DNA of 64,000 nucleotides from JAAFHB01 sp038236995 (GTDB lineage: Bacteria; Bacteroidota; Bacteroidia; Bacteroidales; Prolixibacteraceae), in NCBI GenBank assembly GCA_038236995.1, contig JBBRZE010000018.1, forward strand, positions 6,529 through 70,528. The letters are read 5' to 3'. Positions 9,515 through 19,443 of the stretch are shown here, one piece after another. Made by a program: the position numbers and the translations under genes. Every line of letters starts with the position of its first letter. Within the stretch, counting starts at the first letter, position 1. Below the pieces are notes generated by a model. That model did not search any database and was not told the DNA's origin. It saw nothing but the letters and a program-made list of their open reading frames with translations.

Positions 9515-11302
9515 TTAGTCAAGTTTCAACACCGCGAGGAACGCCTTTTGGGGAACCTCCACGTTACCGATCTGCTTCATCCGTTTTTTCCCTTTTTTCT
9601 GCTTATCCAGCAATTTACGCTTCCTGGAAATATCTCCTCCGTAACATTTGGCGGTTACATCTTTACGTACTGCCTTTATGGTTTCACGCGAAATAATCTT
9701 TGCGCCGATAGCTGCCTGAATCGCTACATCGTATTGTTGACGAGGAATCAATTCTTTAAGTTTTTCGCACATCCTGCGGCCGAAATTGTAGGCATTATCG
9801 AAATGAATCAGCGTCGAAAGTGCATCTACAGGCTCACTATTGAGCAGAATATCAAGTTTTACCAGTTTTGCCGGTCGATAACCGGTGATATGGTAATCGA
9901 ATGAAGCGTATCCTTTCGAAATACTCTTTAGCTTGTCGTAGAAGTCGAAGACAATTTCTCCAAGCGGCATATCAAAGGTGAGTTCCGCTCTTTCCGCGGT
10001 GAGGTAATCCTGTTTTTTAAGCATTCCCCGTTTGTCAAGACAAAGGGTCATGATAGAGCCAATAAACTCAGAGCTTGTGATGATCTGGGCCTGGATGTAA
10101 GGCTCTTCGATCATTTCGATGAGTGAGGCTTCGGGCATCCCGGCAGGGTTGTAAACTTCATAGGTTTCGCCGGCTCTTGTTGTAATCATATACGATACGT
10201 TCGGTACCGTAGTGATCACATTCATATCGAATTCGCGGTCAAGACGCTCCTGGATAATCTCCATATGTAGCAATCCGAGGAAGCCACATCGGAAACCAAA
10301 TCCCAGTGCCATCGATGATTCAAGCGTATAGGTTAGTGAAGCATCGTTTAACTGAAGTTTCTCCATTGCTGCCCTCAAATCTTCATAATCTTCGCTGTCG
10401 ATCGGATAGACACCGGCAAAAACCATCGGTTTCACCTCTTCGAATCCGGCGATACGCTCAGAACAAGGTTGTTTCACATTCGTAACCGTATCTCCAACCT
10501 TAATCTCACGCGCCGTTTTGATATTTGAAATGATGTAGCCTACATCGCCTGAACTTAACGATTCGCGCGATTCAAGCCCCATCCTTAATATACCTACCTC
10601 ATCAACATTATATTGTTTTTCAGTTGAGACAAACTTGATAACGTCTCCTTTTCGTATTGTGCCGTTTACAATTTTCACATAGGCGATCACACCACGGAAC
10701 TGGTTGTAAACAGAATCGAATATCAATCCCTGAAGTGGCGCATCCGGGTCTCCGGCTGGTGGAGGTACGTCTGTAATAATGCGGTGAAGAATCTCGTCAA
10801 CCCCTTCTCCTGTTTTGCCGGACGCCCTGATAATCGTACTGCGTTTACATCCGATTAAATCGATAATCTGATCTTCAACAACTTCCGGATTTGCATTGGG
10901 GAGATCCATTTTGTTGAGAATCGGAATAATCTCAAGGTCGTGTTCGATCGCAAGGTAAAGGTTAGAAATGGTTTGTGCCTGAATTCCCTGCGTTGCATCA
11001 ATAATCAGCAAGGCCCCTTCGCAGGCGGCAATCGAACGCGAAACTTCGTACGAGAAATCGACATGCCCAGGTGTGTCAATGAGGTTTAGCTTATATGTTT
11101 CACCATCCTGGGTATGTATCATCTGAATAGCATGACTTTTTATAGTAATCCCCCGCTCTTTCTCAAGCTCCATATCATCAAGTACCTGCGCTTGCATGTC
11201 GCGCCCGCTGATGGTCTGTGTAATCTCTAAAAGACGGTCGGCAAGCGTACTTTTCCCATGATCAATATGGGCAATAATGCAAAAGTTCCTGATGTTCTTC
11301 AT
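9515..11302 (-). CDS. lepA: elongation factor 4 (LepA), back-translocating GTPase
   Basis: Ribosome-associated GTPase of 595 residues, the standard length. The N-terminal G domain shows G1 AHIDHGKST (11-19), G3 DTPGHVDF and G4 NKMD. EF-G-like domains II, III and V follow, and then the LepA-specific C-terminus (YGGDISRKRKLLDKQKKGKK). It is involved in translation and ribosome biogenesis under stress. It is a single gene between tatD and uvrA with a candidate promoter 61 bases upstream. Confidence 0.97.
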   Translation of the reverse strand: MKNIRNFCIIAHIDHGKSTLADRLLEITQTISGRDMQAQVLDDMELEKERGITIKSHAIQMIHTQDGETYKLNLIDTPGHVDFSYEVSRSIAACEGALLIIDATQGIQAQTISNLYLAIEHDLEIIPILNKMDLPNANPEVVEDQIIDLIGCKRSTIIRASGKTGEGVDEILHRIITDVPPPAGDPDAPLQGLIFDSVYNQFRGVIAYVKIVNGTIRKGDVIKFVSTEKQYNVDEVGILRMGLESRESLSSGDVGYIISNIKTAREIKVGDTVTNVKQPCSERIAGFEEVKPMVFAGVYPIDSEDYEDLRAAMEKLQLNDASLTYTLESSMALGFGFRCGFLGLLHMEIIQERLDREFDMNVITTVPNVSYMITTRAGETYEVYNPAGMPEASLIEMIEEPYIQAQIITSSEFIGSIMTLCLDKRGMLKKQDYLTAERAELTFDMPLGEIVFDFYDKLKSISKGYASFDYHITGYRPAKLVKLDILLNSEPVDALSTLIHFDNAYNFGRRMCEKLKELIPRQQYDVAIQAAIGAKIISRETIKAVRKDVTAKCYGGDISRKRKLLDKQKKGKKRMKQIGNVEVPQKAFLAVLKLD

Positions 11303-11362
11303 GGGCGAAAAATCCTTATATCCTTGATATTCTTGTTTAAACCTTATTTACCAAAATCAGCA

Positions 11363-11370
11363 CAAAGATA
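11363..11370 (-). promoter_or_regulatory. putative -7 promoter element of lepA
   Basis: Read on the minus strand it is TATCTTTG followed by T, matching the Bacteroidota -7 consensus TAnnTTTGY. It would give a leader of about 55 nt. The -33 region is ATTT, a weak match. Confidence 0.4.
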
Positions 11371-11609
11371 TTCAAAATTCGACGATTCGGAAATCGGGAA
11401 ATAGAACGATTCGTCAATCATTTAATGGCAGAAAAAGAATGGATAGAAAAGTGTGAATTGAGATTTTTTTGCAATTTGATAAAGGACTGGCGAGTACAAT
11501 TTATCGTTTAATCTATCTTGCAATGTAAATAAAAAGGAATTTTCTATATGCTTTAAAATTCAGCTTATTAACTTGAATAAGCAATCAGTTAAAGAATGAA
11601 TTAACTATT

Positions 11610-14435
11610 TCACCTTCCTAGTTCCTCTTTAAGGTATTTGGCAGTATATGATTGATTCATAGCGATGATTTCTTCAGGCGAACCGGAGCACAGCAGATGA
11701 CCGCCGTCTTTGCCGCCTTCAGGACCGATGTCGATAATATGATCGGCCACTTTGATTACTTCCATATTGTGCTCAATCACGATCACTGTATTCCCTTTGT
11801 CAACGAGTTTGTTGAGCACTTCGAGCAATACGCGGATATCTTCGAAGTGGAGACCTGTTGTGGGCTCATCAAGGATATAAAGGGTCATGCCGGTGTCGCG
11901 TTTGCTTAGCTCTGTAGCAAGTTTAACGCGCTGCGATTCTCCGCCCGACAACGTTGTGGATGCTTGTCCCAGCGTAATATATCCCAGTCCTACTTCCTGA
12001 ATTGTGCGTAACCGATGAACAATCGCCGGTATGCTCTCGAAGAATTCAACGCCCTGGTTAATGGTCATATCGAGCACATCGCTGATCGATTTTCCCTTAA
12101 AACGTACTTCCAGGGTTTCGCGGTTGTACCGTTTACCGTTGCATTTATCGCAATGGACATACACATCGGGCAGAAAATTCATTTCAATTACTTTCATCCC
12201 TGCACCCTGGCACTCTTCGCATCTTCCACCTTTCACATTGAATGAGAAACGGCCCGGTTTATAACCCCTGATCTTCGCTTCAGGCAGCAGCATAAAGAGG
12301 TTGCGAATATCGGTGAAAACGCCTGTATAGGTGACTGGATTTGAACGCGGCGTCCTTCCAATGGGCGACTGGTCAACCTGCACCACTTTATCTATATGAT
12401 CGATTCCTTCGATTGAGCTGTATGCCAACGGATCGAGGAGCGATTTATAGAAATACTGGCTTAAGATGGGTTGTAAAGTTTCGTTGATCAACGTCGATTT
12501 GCCGCTTCCGGATACGCCCGTGACGCAAATAAACTTCCCGAGCGGAAATTCCACGTCGATATTTTTCAGATTGTTACCAGTTGCTCCCCTGATGATCAAT
12601 GATTTTCCATTACCGGGCCGGCGAGTGGCAGGGACATCGATCTTTTTCTTTCCCGTAAGGTATTTAGCAGTTAAAGTATCACTTTTAAGTACTTCGGACG
12701 GGAGACCTGCAGCTACAATTTCTCCGCCATGAATACCTGCCAATGGTCCCATATCAATCAGGTAATCGGCCTGCAACATCATATCACGGTCATGTTCCAC
12801 CACGACAACAGAGTTTCCGGTATCGCGCAGTTGTTGTAACGAGTTGATCAATCTAAGGTTATCACGGTGATGTAACCCAATGCTTGGTTCATCAAGGATA
12901 TAGAGTACATTAACAAGTTGCGATCCGATTTGAGTGGCAAGCCTAATCCGTTGTGATTCACCCCCCGAAAGGGTTCCCGCAGGGCGGTCGAGCGAGAGGT
13001 AAGTGAGTCCAACATCAATCAGAAAGCGGAGTCGTGTCCGAATCTCTTTGATCACTTCGGTTGCTATCTGTAATTGCCGGCTGCTCAATCGAGTTTCTAT
13101 TCCATCAAATAAATCTGAAAGTTCGCAGACATCGAGTTTTGCCAGTTCCGAAATATTCTTCCCGTCAATTTTAAAATGAAGGGGTTCCTTCTGCAATCGT
13201 TGACCATTACATTCTGGGCAAGTCATGCTTTTATGAAACTGGTCGGCCCATTTCTGTGCTGTTTTCGAAGGGTTATCGCTTTTCTGGTTCAGGATATATT
13301 TGACAATCCCTTCGTAAGTCATCATATAGTCGATCGAACTTCCTAATGGAGAGTTCTTGAGTTGTATTCTTTCTCCAGTTCCAAACAAGATCGCATTGAG
13401 CGAATCTTCGGCTATTTCCCCGACAGGTGTTTTAAGTGTGAAGCCATATTTGTCCGCAAGTGCTTCAATCTGCCAGAAAATCATCGTATTCTTTTGAGGA
13501 CCAAGCGGTGCAATTCCTCCCTTGGCAATTGATAACGTGGGGTCGGGAACCATTTTCTCAAAGTCTATTTCGGTGATCTCACCCAGACCATTGCATTTGT
13601 GACAAGCCCCTTGTGGTGAATTGAATGAAAAGCTATGCGGAGCAGGGTCGTTATATGAAATACCGGTAGTAGGGCACATCAGGTGGCGTGAAAAAAAACG
13701 GGTGTCGCCCGATACTTGATCAAGGATCATAATGATTCCCTGACCGTGTTTCATCGCAATATCAACAGAGTCGCGAAGCCGTTTTCGGTCATTCTCGTCG
13801 ACTACCAGCTTATCAATCACCATCTCAATGTTGTGATTTTTGTACCGGTCTACTTTATAACCGTGAGACATCTCAGTGACTTCGCCATCAACCCGGGCAT
13901 ACAAAAAACCCTTTTTGCGGATCTGGTCGAAGAGTTCACGGTAATGACCTTTTCGTCCCCGAACGACGGGTGCTAGAATCATGGTTCGTTTTCCGCTGAA
14001 CTTTTCAAGAATCAGGTTAATGATCTGCTCATCTGTATATTTGACCATCTTCTCGCCTGTATTGTACGAAAAGGCTTCCCCGGCGCGTGCAAAAAGAAGA
14101 CGAAGAAAGTCGTAAATCTCGGTAACGGTACCTACAGTGGATCGTGGATTTTTATTGGTGGTTTTCTGCTCAATGGATATAACAGGACTTAATCCGGTGA
14201 TTTCATCCACATCGGGACGTTCCATGTTTCCAAGGAAACTGCGGGCATAGGCAGAGAAAGTTTCGATGTAACGGCGCTGACCTTCAGCGTAAATAGTGTC
14301 GAATGCAAGCGACGATTTGCCGCTGCCACTCAGTCCGGTGATCACAGTCAGCTGATTACGGGGTATTTCGACATTGATATTTTTTAGGTTGTGCTCTCGC
14401 GCCCCTCTTACTACAATTTTATCTTCTTGATCCAT
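11610..14435 (-). CDS. uvrA: excinuclease ABC subunit A
   Basis: DNA-damage recognition ATPase of nucleotide excision repair, 941 residues as usual. It has two ABC modules with Walker A GLSGSGKSS (34-42) and GVSGSGKST (about 640-648), two LSGGESQR signatures, and CxxC zinc modules (CHKCNGLGEI, CPECNGQRL, CEECQGAG with CDKCNGKRY). No residue that I can check is missing. It is the last gene of a run on the minus strand (sigma factor, barrel protein, transglycosylase, uvrA), 35 bp after the transglycosylase gene. Confidence 0.97.
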   Translation of the reverse strand: MDQEDKIVVRGAREHNLKNINVEIPRNQLTVITGLSGSGKSSLAFDTIYAEGQRRYIETFSAYARSFLGNMERPDVDEITGLSPVISIEQKTTNKNPRSTVGTVTEIYDFLRLLFARAGEAFSYNTGEKMVKYTDEQIINLILEKFSGKRTMILAPVVRGRKGHYRELFDQIRKKGFLYARVDGEVTEMSHGYKVDRYKNHNIEMVIDKLVVDENDRKRLRDSVDIAMKHGQGIIMILDQVSGDTRFFSRHLMCPTTGISYNDPAPHSFSFNSPQGACHKCNGLGEITEIDFEKMVPDPTLSIAKGGIAPLGPQKNTMIFWQIEALADKYGFTLKTPVGEIAEDSLNAILFGTGERIQLKNSPLGSSIDYMMTYEGIVKYILNQKSDNPSKTAQKWADQFHKSMTCPECNGQRLQKEPLHFKIDGKNISELAKLDVCELSDLFDGIETRLSSRQLQIATEVIKEIRTRLRFLIDVGLTYLSLDRPAGTLSGGESQRIRLATQIGSQLVNVLYILDEPSIGLHHRDNLRLINSLQQLRDTGNSVVVVEHDRDMMLQADYLIDMGPLAGIHGGEIVAAGLPSEVLKSDTLTAKYLTGKKKIDVPATRRPGNGKSLIIRGATGNNLKNIDVEFPLGKFICVTGVSGSGKSTLINETLQPILSQYFYKSLLDPLAYSSIEGIDHIDKVVQVDQSPIGRTPRSNPVTYTGVFTDIRNLFMLLPEAKIRGYKPGRFSFNVKGGRCEECQGAGMKVIEMNFLPDVYVHCDKCNGKRYNRETLEVRFKGKSISDVLDMTINQGVEFFESIPAIVHRLRTIQEVGLGYITLGQASTTLSGGESQRVKLATELSKRDTGMTLYILDEPTTGLHFEDIRVLLEVLNKLVDKGNTVIVIEHNMEVIKVADHIIDIGPEGGKDGGHLLCSGSPEEIIAMNQSYTAKYLKEELGR

Positions 14436-14470
14436 GTAATTGGTACTCTCTTTTCAGTGGAAGAGGTAAT

Positions 14471-15466
14471 CTATTGCAAATCTGAATTTTCGGTAAAGAC
14501 AAATTTGCGATATTTCCCGACCTCCGGAATCTTTACAGTATATATCTTACCCTTTGGATTTTTCAGGTCTGGTTGCCTGAGCCATGGGTTAAACTGTTTA
14601 AACAATTTATAGTTGATGTTGTTCGAACGTGCAAATTCTGTAAAACTTTTGACGCTTCCGGCAACTTTCACTTCTTTGAAGGGAATTATGGGATATTTCT
14701 CATCGTCACTTATTTTAAAACCGTATTTCAAAGGATCACTGATTATTAATTTGAGGGAAAGTATCCGGTAAATGTACCTTGAAGTTTCTTCGTTAAGTAG
14801 AAGATCGTAATAGTTCCGGCTGTCCTGTACGTCAATCTGTCGGTTCATTCCGGTGATTCCTGCATTATAAGAGGCCGCGACCATTGTCCAGCTTTTGTAT
14901 TTTTCAAACGAATGTCTCAGATACTTACAAGCTGCTTCTGTCGCTTTCTCGATGTGATATCGTTCGTCAACTTCTTCATTTACTTCAAGTCCGTATTGAA
15001 TGGCTGCATCTTTCATAAATTGCCAGATCCCTACGGCTCCTGCGGGAGAGACAATTTTGTCGAGAAAACCGCTTTCTGCCAAAGCCAGGAATTTAAAATC
15101 ATCAGGTATGTCATTCTTTTTTAGGATCGGTTCGATGATCGAAAAATAACGATTGGTCTTTTTAAGGTAAAGAAGCTCCTGTGAATGAAAATTGGCTACG
15201 ATGAGCATTTCACGGTCGAGTGATTCGCGAACATCGAAGTTTTCGAGTGGAACATCCTCGTCAGCAAAATTGAGCTTTTCGGGAAGGGCAACTGCCGTGA
15301 AAAAGATCTCCTGTGGTCCGGCAGATGTTTCAACAATGCGGTTGTTCACCGCAGGTTGTGAGCTGAAAAACAGTCCGCCAATGATAACACTAAACGCTAT
15401 GATTGAGAGGAACACTAAAACCTTTGACAGGTTGGAATTATTCTTAAGGGAGTTTTTATCTTCCAT
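14471..15466 (-). CDS. membrane-anchored lytic transglycosylase (SLT/GH23, MltD-like)
   Basis: A peptidoglycan-cleaving enzyme of 331 residues. The N-terminal hydrophobic segment (about 15-35) acts as signal anchor, placing the domain in the periplasm. The goose-lysozyme-like catalytic core starts around residue 105, with the catalytic Glu in LALAESGFLDK (E131) and the family motif SPAGAVGIWQFM (140-151). The C-terminal 60 residues (FTEFARSNNINYKLFKQFNP to YTVKIP) resemble a single degenerate LysM module. It is downstream of the ECF-sigma/barrel pair and could belong to the same transcript (69-bp gap). Confidence 0.88.
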   Translation of the reverse strand: MEDKNSLKNNSNLSKVLVFLSIIAFSVIIGGLFFSSQPAVNNRIVETSAGPQEIFFTAVALPEKLNFADEDVPLENFDVRESLDREMLIVANFHSQELLYLKKTNRYFSIIEPILKKNDIPDDFKFLALAESGFLDKIVSPAGAVGIWQFMKDAAIQYGLEVNEEVDERYHIEKATEAACKYLRHSFEKYKSWTMVAASYNAGITGMNRQIDVQDSRNYYDLLLNEETSRYIYRILSLKLIISDPLKYGFKISDDEKYPIIPFKEVKVAGSVKSFTEFARSNNINYKLFKQFNPWLRQPDLKNPKGKIYTVKIPEVGKYRKFVFTENSDLQ

Positions 15467-15535
15467 TTGAAATGCTTGAATTAATGCTTCAAAGTTAGTT
15501 GTTTTGAAGGGTTAATCCAATTATTGCAAACGATC

Positions 15536-16984
15536 TTAATTAAATGAGTACGTTAAACCTGTTACAATAGCCATCTGTGAAGGTTTATAATTAACAGACT
15601 TATTGGAGCTTATTGAATTTATAAAGTGTTTTAAACGTGGTTCGACGGTGAGCGTGATACGGTTGGTGATTTCATACCCAACTTCGAAACCAATTGACCC
15701 CGAATAGACAACATTACGCATATTGGATGTTTCACCAGTGCCTATATTTTCGCCATTTTCTGATAAGATCACTTTGTTTCCTACCAGAATGTTAGTACTT
15801 ATTCCTCCTGTAAGTCCGACAGCGATCTTTCTGTCAATTAGTTTATAAGTTGCCTGAACCGGAATTTCGATATACTTGATGTCTTGTTTCAGATCGTTTG
15901 CAGCAGAATATTTCGCATAGGATGAACTGAGCAGGTAATCGGAATTCCCGGAAATAGGATCGGATTGTGTATTTCCCCCAACGATTCTATCAAGATTGAC
16001 AAATCCAGATGGCGTAGAGGCAAGGGTTGCATTTCCAGGAATATTATACATTAGGTTTGCACCCATAAAATCAACATTCCTGGTGGTTTGCCGAATATTG
16101 TTGTAAACAAAACCAGACTTAACGACAAGCCGTTTACCAACTTTATAACCAGCCACCATGCCTCCGGAGAAAGTGTTTTCGGTGGTGGTTTCCTGCGGTT
16201 TATAATTTTGAGAGCCATTTGCCAAGAAATAGCTGCTTTGGCCATTGTTTTTTGCCTGACTATTAAAAACAGGTGCAACCTCCGCTTTAATGCTCCACCG
16301 TCCGTTGCTAGTGCCAGGATTGTTCATCGCTAATGTGACCGATTTTTCTGATGTTGAATAACTGAATGGACGGATTACGACTGATTTTGAATTTGTTTCC
16401 TCGTGAAAAATACTGTCTTTTTTAACAGCAGCGATCCAGTCTGAAAACTTCTTCACAATCTTTGAATTTTGCTGAAGTTCCTCGAGAAATTCATTTTCAT
16501 TATTAAAAAGTTCCAATTCTCCTGTCTTTTGGACAGTCGACGGATTTTTATTTGTAATAAAAAATGTGTTTGCAGCAAATGTGGCAAGTGATGAAAGTTT
16601 CGAAGAAGATGAGCGAATTACCTTGGGCGAAATTGCTGAATTGCCTGAAGTATCCTGATTGGCAGCAACAGATAATTTTTCAGTAGTTGCTAAATTTTTA
16701 TTGGCAGATGGGCTGATATTGTTAATAATGCTTCGTTGATCTGCTACACGATTCTCTGGGAGAGTGCCATTGTTTATTGGATTGGTCATCCACCAGCCGG
16801 CAAGGAAGGCAAGAACGATTGCAGCCGCTACGCTGGCAGTTTTCAGCATTGCAATGCGTCGCTCTTTTCGGCGGGTATTGAGCCTGGCCTGAATATTTGT
16901 CCAGAGATACATTGGAGGAGTTTTCTCGAGTTCTCCCAGTTTCTCCCTGAATAATTGGTCTATATTTCTGTTTTCATTTAACAT
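15536..16984 (-). CDS. inner-membrane-anchored protein with C-terminal outer-membrane beta-barrel, coupled to ECF sigma
   Basis: A 482-residue protein with an unusual layout. Residues 1-42 are charged and presumably cytoplasmic (NIDQLFREKLGELEKTPP), residues about 43-66 form one hydrophobic helix, residues 67 to about 220 are a polar Ser/Asn-rich linker, and residues about 230-482 look like a small outer-membrane barrel of the PorT/OmpA-like type ending in IVTGLTYSFN. Its ATG overlaps the stop of the sigma gene by 7 bp, so the two are probably translationally coupled. By position and topology the N-terminus may act as an anti-sigma segment. That is inference, and no FecR or zinc-anti-sigma motif is visible. 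Confidence 0.7.
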   Translation of the reverse strand: MLNENRNIDQLFREKLGELEKTPPMYLWTNIQARLNTRRKERRIAMLKTASVAAAIVLAFLAGWWMTNPINNGTLPENRVADQRSIINNISPSANKNLATTEKLSVAANQDTSGNSAISPKVIRSSSSKLSSLATFAANTFFITNKNPSTVQKTGELELFNNENEFLEELQQNSKIVKKFSDWIAAVKKDSIFHEETNSKSVVIRPFSYSTSEKSVTLAMNNPGTSNGRWSIKAEVAPVFNSQAKNNGQSSYFLANGSQNYKPQETTTENTFSGGMVAGYKVGKRLVVKSGFVYNNIRQTTRNVDFMGANLMYNIPGNATLASTPSGFVNLDRIVGGNTQSDPISGNSDYLLSSSYAKYSAANDLKQDIKYIEIPVQATYKLIDRKIAVGLTGGISTNILVGNKVILSENGENIGTGETSNMRNVVYSGSIGFEVGYEITNRITLTVEPRLKHFINSISSNKSVNYKPSQMAIVTGLTYSFN

Positions 16985-17541
16985 AGCGTTGTTGTCACTG
17001 TATTTTTTTCTAATCCAAAATCATCAATAACCTTTTTTTGAAGAATCACCCTTGCTCTTGACAAGTTTGATTTTGAAGTGCCTTCGGTGATTTTCATCAA
17101 TTTGGCAATCTCCTGATGCGAGTATCCTTCGATGGCATAAAGGTTGAAAACCATCCTATATCGTGGAGGAAGTTGTTGAATAATTTTCATTAAATCGTCC
17201 GCTGAAATACCTGAAAGTGTCTCTTCGGAGTACTGAATACTTTCGAAAACCATCATGTCTTCTACGGGATATAGATGGCTGCTCTTACGGAATTTCTCAA
17301 GCGAAGTATTGACCATTATTCGGCGCATCCATCCTTCGAAAGATCCTTTGAATCCGAACTGGTTGATTTTTGTAAAGACACGAATGAAACCATCCTGAAG
17401 ATTATCTTCAGCTTCAGTTGTATCTTTAGAATAGCGCAGACAAACCCCGTACATTTTTGGCGCAAAATGATTGTATAATGTCGTCTGGGCTTTTCGGTCG
17501 CCCGATGCGCATTTTTGTATCGTTTCTTCGAGGTTGGTCAC
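16978..17541 (-). CDS. ECF-subfamily RNA polymerase sigma-70 factor
   Basis: An alternative sigma factor of 187 residues with only regions 2 and 4, as in ECF sigmas. Region 2 runs from about 22 to 88 and includes AEDNLQDGFIRVFTKI and FEGWMRRIMVN. Region 4 runs from about 117 to 170 and includes LPPRYRMVFNLYAIEGYSHQ and a helix-turn-helix (EIAKLMKITEGTSKSNLSRA). It is the first gene of the run and overlaps the membrane-barrel gene by 7 bp, which marks that protein as its likely regulator. What signal it answers is unknown. Confidence 0.93.
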   Translation of the reverse strand: MTNLEETIQKCASGDRKAQTTLYNHFAPKMYGVCLRYSKDTTEAEDNLQDGFIRVFTKINQFGFKGSFEGWMRRIMVNTSLEKFRKSSHLYPVEDMMVFESIQYSEETLSGISADDLMKIIQQLPPRYRMVFNLYAIEGYSHQEIAKLMKITEGTSKSNLSRARVILQKKVIDDFGLEKNTVTTTLC

Positions 17542-17617
17542 TAATTCGACTTTGTGTTAATTATAGCAAAAATCAGGCCCGAAGGAACATCAAAATTTGC
17601 ATCAATAGTATTAAAGT

Positions 17618-17770
17618 ATGTTAAAGAACGAAAAAGAAACTTATCCGCGTACGGAAGTTGTTCAGGTGGCCATGTTCCGAATTGATTTCTCATATTTCTT
17701 AACTCCTGTAATTTGGTTAATAGGCTCTTTCGTGGTTAAGACGCATTTAATAATTCAGATGGTTGCGTGA
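17618..17770 (+). CDS. possible small protein of 50 residues
   Basis: A short open frame in the 460-bp gap between the sigma factor and the serpin gene. It starts MLKNEKETYPRTEVVQV and then has a hydrophobic segment of about 20 residues (FLTPVIWLIGSFVV). The opening resembles the many tiny Bacteroidales proteins that begin with Lys/Tyr-Pro-x-Thr-Glu-Val-Val, but the match is short and I see no supporting ribosome or promoter signal. It may be real or a chance frame. The rest of the gap holds nothing I recognise. Confidence 0.25.
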   Translation: MLKNEKETYPRTEVVQVAMFRIDFSYFLTPVIWLIGSFVVKTHLIIQMVA

Positions 17771-18001
17771 TAGCTGAAAAAAATGCAACTTTAATTGGAT
17801 TTAATGCATCTAAAGGTAAATATCACCCTTCAAATGGTTGAAAACCCTTGAAGCGGTTGCTGAGATTGTAAGTTATTAAAGAATTAAACTATTAAATAGC
17901 CATGATTGAGAAATCAAAAATTGGGATGATTATTTATTCATGGCAATTAGCTATGGTGATCTTCGATTCCATACGACAATTAAAAAGCTAATTATATACA
18001 T

Positions 18002-19234
18002 ATGAAAACAAAAACTAACACTATTCTAATGTGTATGGTCCTTGCATTTGCAGGATGTTCAAAAAATGTACCACCAGTTCCTGTGCCGGAGGATATTATA
18101 ATGAATACCAAATCGTTGCAGTTGGTAAAGGCAGACAACGCTTTTACTTTCAAATTGCTTAATGCAATCCCTGTCACGCAGGGCAAGAATGTGATGGTTT
18201 CGCCTTTGAGTATTTCGTTAGCTCTTTCGATGACGCTTAACGGAGCACACGGTTCTACGAAAACCGATATGATCAATGCTTTAGGATTAAATGATTTAAG
18301 TGTTGACGAGATCAATCAGGTTTATTTGGATCTCACTACTGCTCTAAAAAAAGCTGATCCGAATGTGGTGATGAATGTGGCTAATTCGATATGGATCAAG
18401 AAAGATTTTCCGGTATTGGAGTCGTTCGTTGCAACTAATCATAAATATTACGATGCAAGGGTTGACCGGCTTGATTTTAATACTGCTGCGCTTAATACCA
18501 TCAACGGTTGGGTAAACGAAAAAACGAATGCCAAAATTCCGAAAATATTGGATGAGATTTCAGCCGAAGAAGTGATGTTCCTGATCAATGCGATCTATTT
18601 CAACGGCAAGTGGCAAATTCAGTTCGAGAAGTCGCAAACGCAGAACGGATCATTCACCCTTGCAACAGGCGGATCGGTAACTGTTCCTTTGATGAAAATT
18701 AAAGAAAAATTTGGTTATTCGGAGCAGACTGGATTCGAGGCGCTAAAAATGCCTTATGGACGTGGAAAATTCGGTATGGTGATTCTCCTTCCTGATATTG
18801 GCAAAACACCAGATCAGATAATGCAACAAATGATTCCATCTGCCTGGGAAACCTTAAAAACTTCATTGAATTCACCAATAAAAGTAGATGTGTGGTTGCC
18901 GCGTTTTAAATTCAACTGGGAAAGCGACCTTAAACAAATTCTCTCCTCGCTTGGAATGGCAGTGGCATTCTCTAAAGAAGAGGCCAACTTCACGAAGATT
19001 AATGGAGATGGTCATCTTTTTATCACGAAAGTAAAACACAAAACTTTTATTGATGTGAATGAAGAGGGCACTGAAGCAGCGGCTGCTACTTCTGTCGGAA
19101 TTGGTATGACAAGTGCCGGACCAGGAGGGCCTGAATTTCATGCCATCCGGCCTTTCCTCTTTCTGATCACTGAAGAGGATACAGGAGCGATTCTCTTTGC
19201 CGGGAAAGTTGAAAATCCACTCATGGAGAATTAA
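18002..19234 (+). CDS. serpin family protease inhibitor, lipoprotein
   Basis: A 410-residue serpin with a lipoprotein signal peptide (lipobox LAFAGC, acylated C19), so probably attached to the outer membrane. The fold signatures are present: NSIWIKKDFP, INAIYFNGKWQIQF, LKMPYGRGKFGMVILLPD, and the C-terminal IRPFLFLITEEDTGAILFAG. The reactive-centre hinge EEGTEAAAAT (354-363) has the small residues needed for insertion, so it should be inhibitory. Counting canonically from the hinge Gly (P15 = G356) puts P1-P1' at T370-S371, next to M369, so the target cannot be predicted well. It is monocistronic with no obvious partner protease next to it. Confidence 0.92.
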   Translation: MKTKTNTILMCMVLAFAGCSKNVPPVPVPEDIIMNTKSLQLVKADNAFTFKLLNAIPVTQGKNVMVSPLSISLALSMTLNGAHGSTKTDMINALGLNDLSVDEINQVYLDLTTALKKADPNVVMNVANSIWIKKDFPVLESFVATNHKYYDARVDRLDFNTAALNTINGWVNEKTNAKIPKILDEISAEEVMFLINAIYFNGKWQIQFEKSQTQNGSFTLATGGSVTVPLMKIKEKFGYSEQTGFEALKMPYGRGKFGMVILLPDIGKTPDQIMQQMIPSAWETLKTSLNSPIKVDVWLPRFKFNWESDLKQILSSLGMAVAFSKEEANFTKINGDGHLFITKVKHKTFIDVNEEGTEAAAATSVGIGMTSAGPGGPEFHAIRPFLFLITEEDTGAILFAGKVENPLMEN

Positions 19235-19443
19235 GAAGTTTATCAGACTTTTAAAGAATTAAATTGGTTGTTCCCGGCAACTGACTGTCGCCACTATATT
19301 CGGTTAATTTAAGTAACCTGTTTCGCAATGCGACAATAGGGGTGGTTTTATTTTTCAAATCTGTTACCCATAAACCCGTTTCGTCCCATTTTTGAGCTTC
19401 TTTTTAATAGAAGAAAAGCTTAGCTTTGTCAAAAATTATTCAG

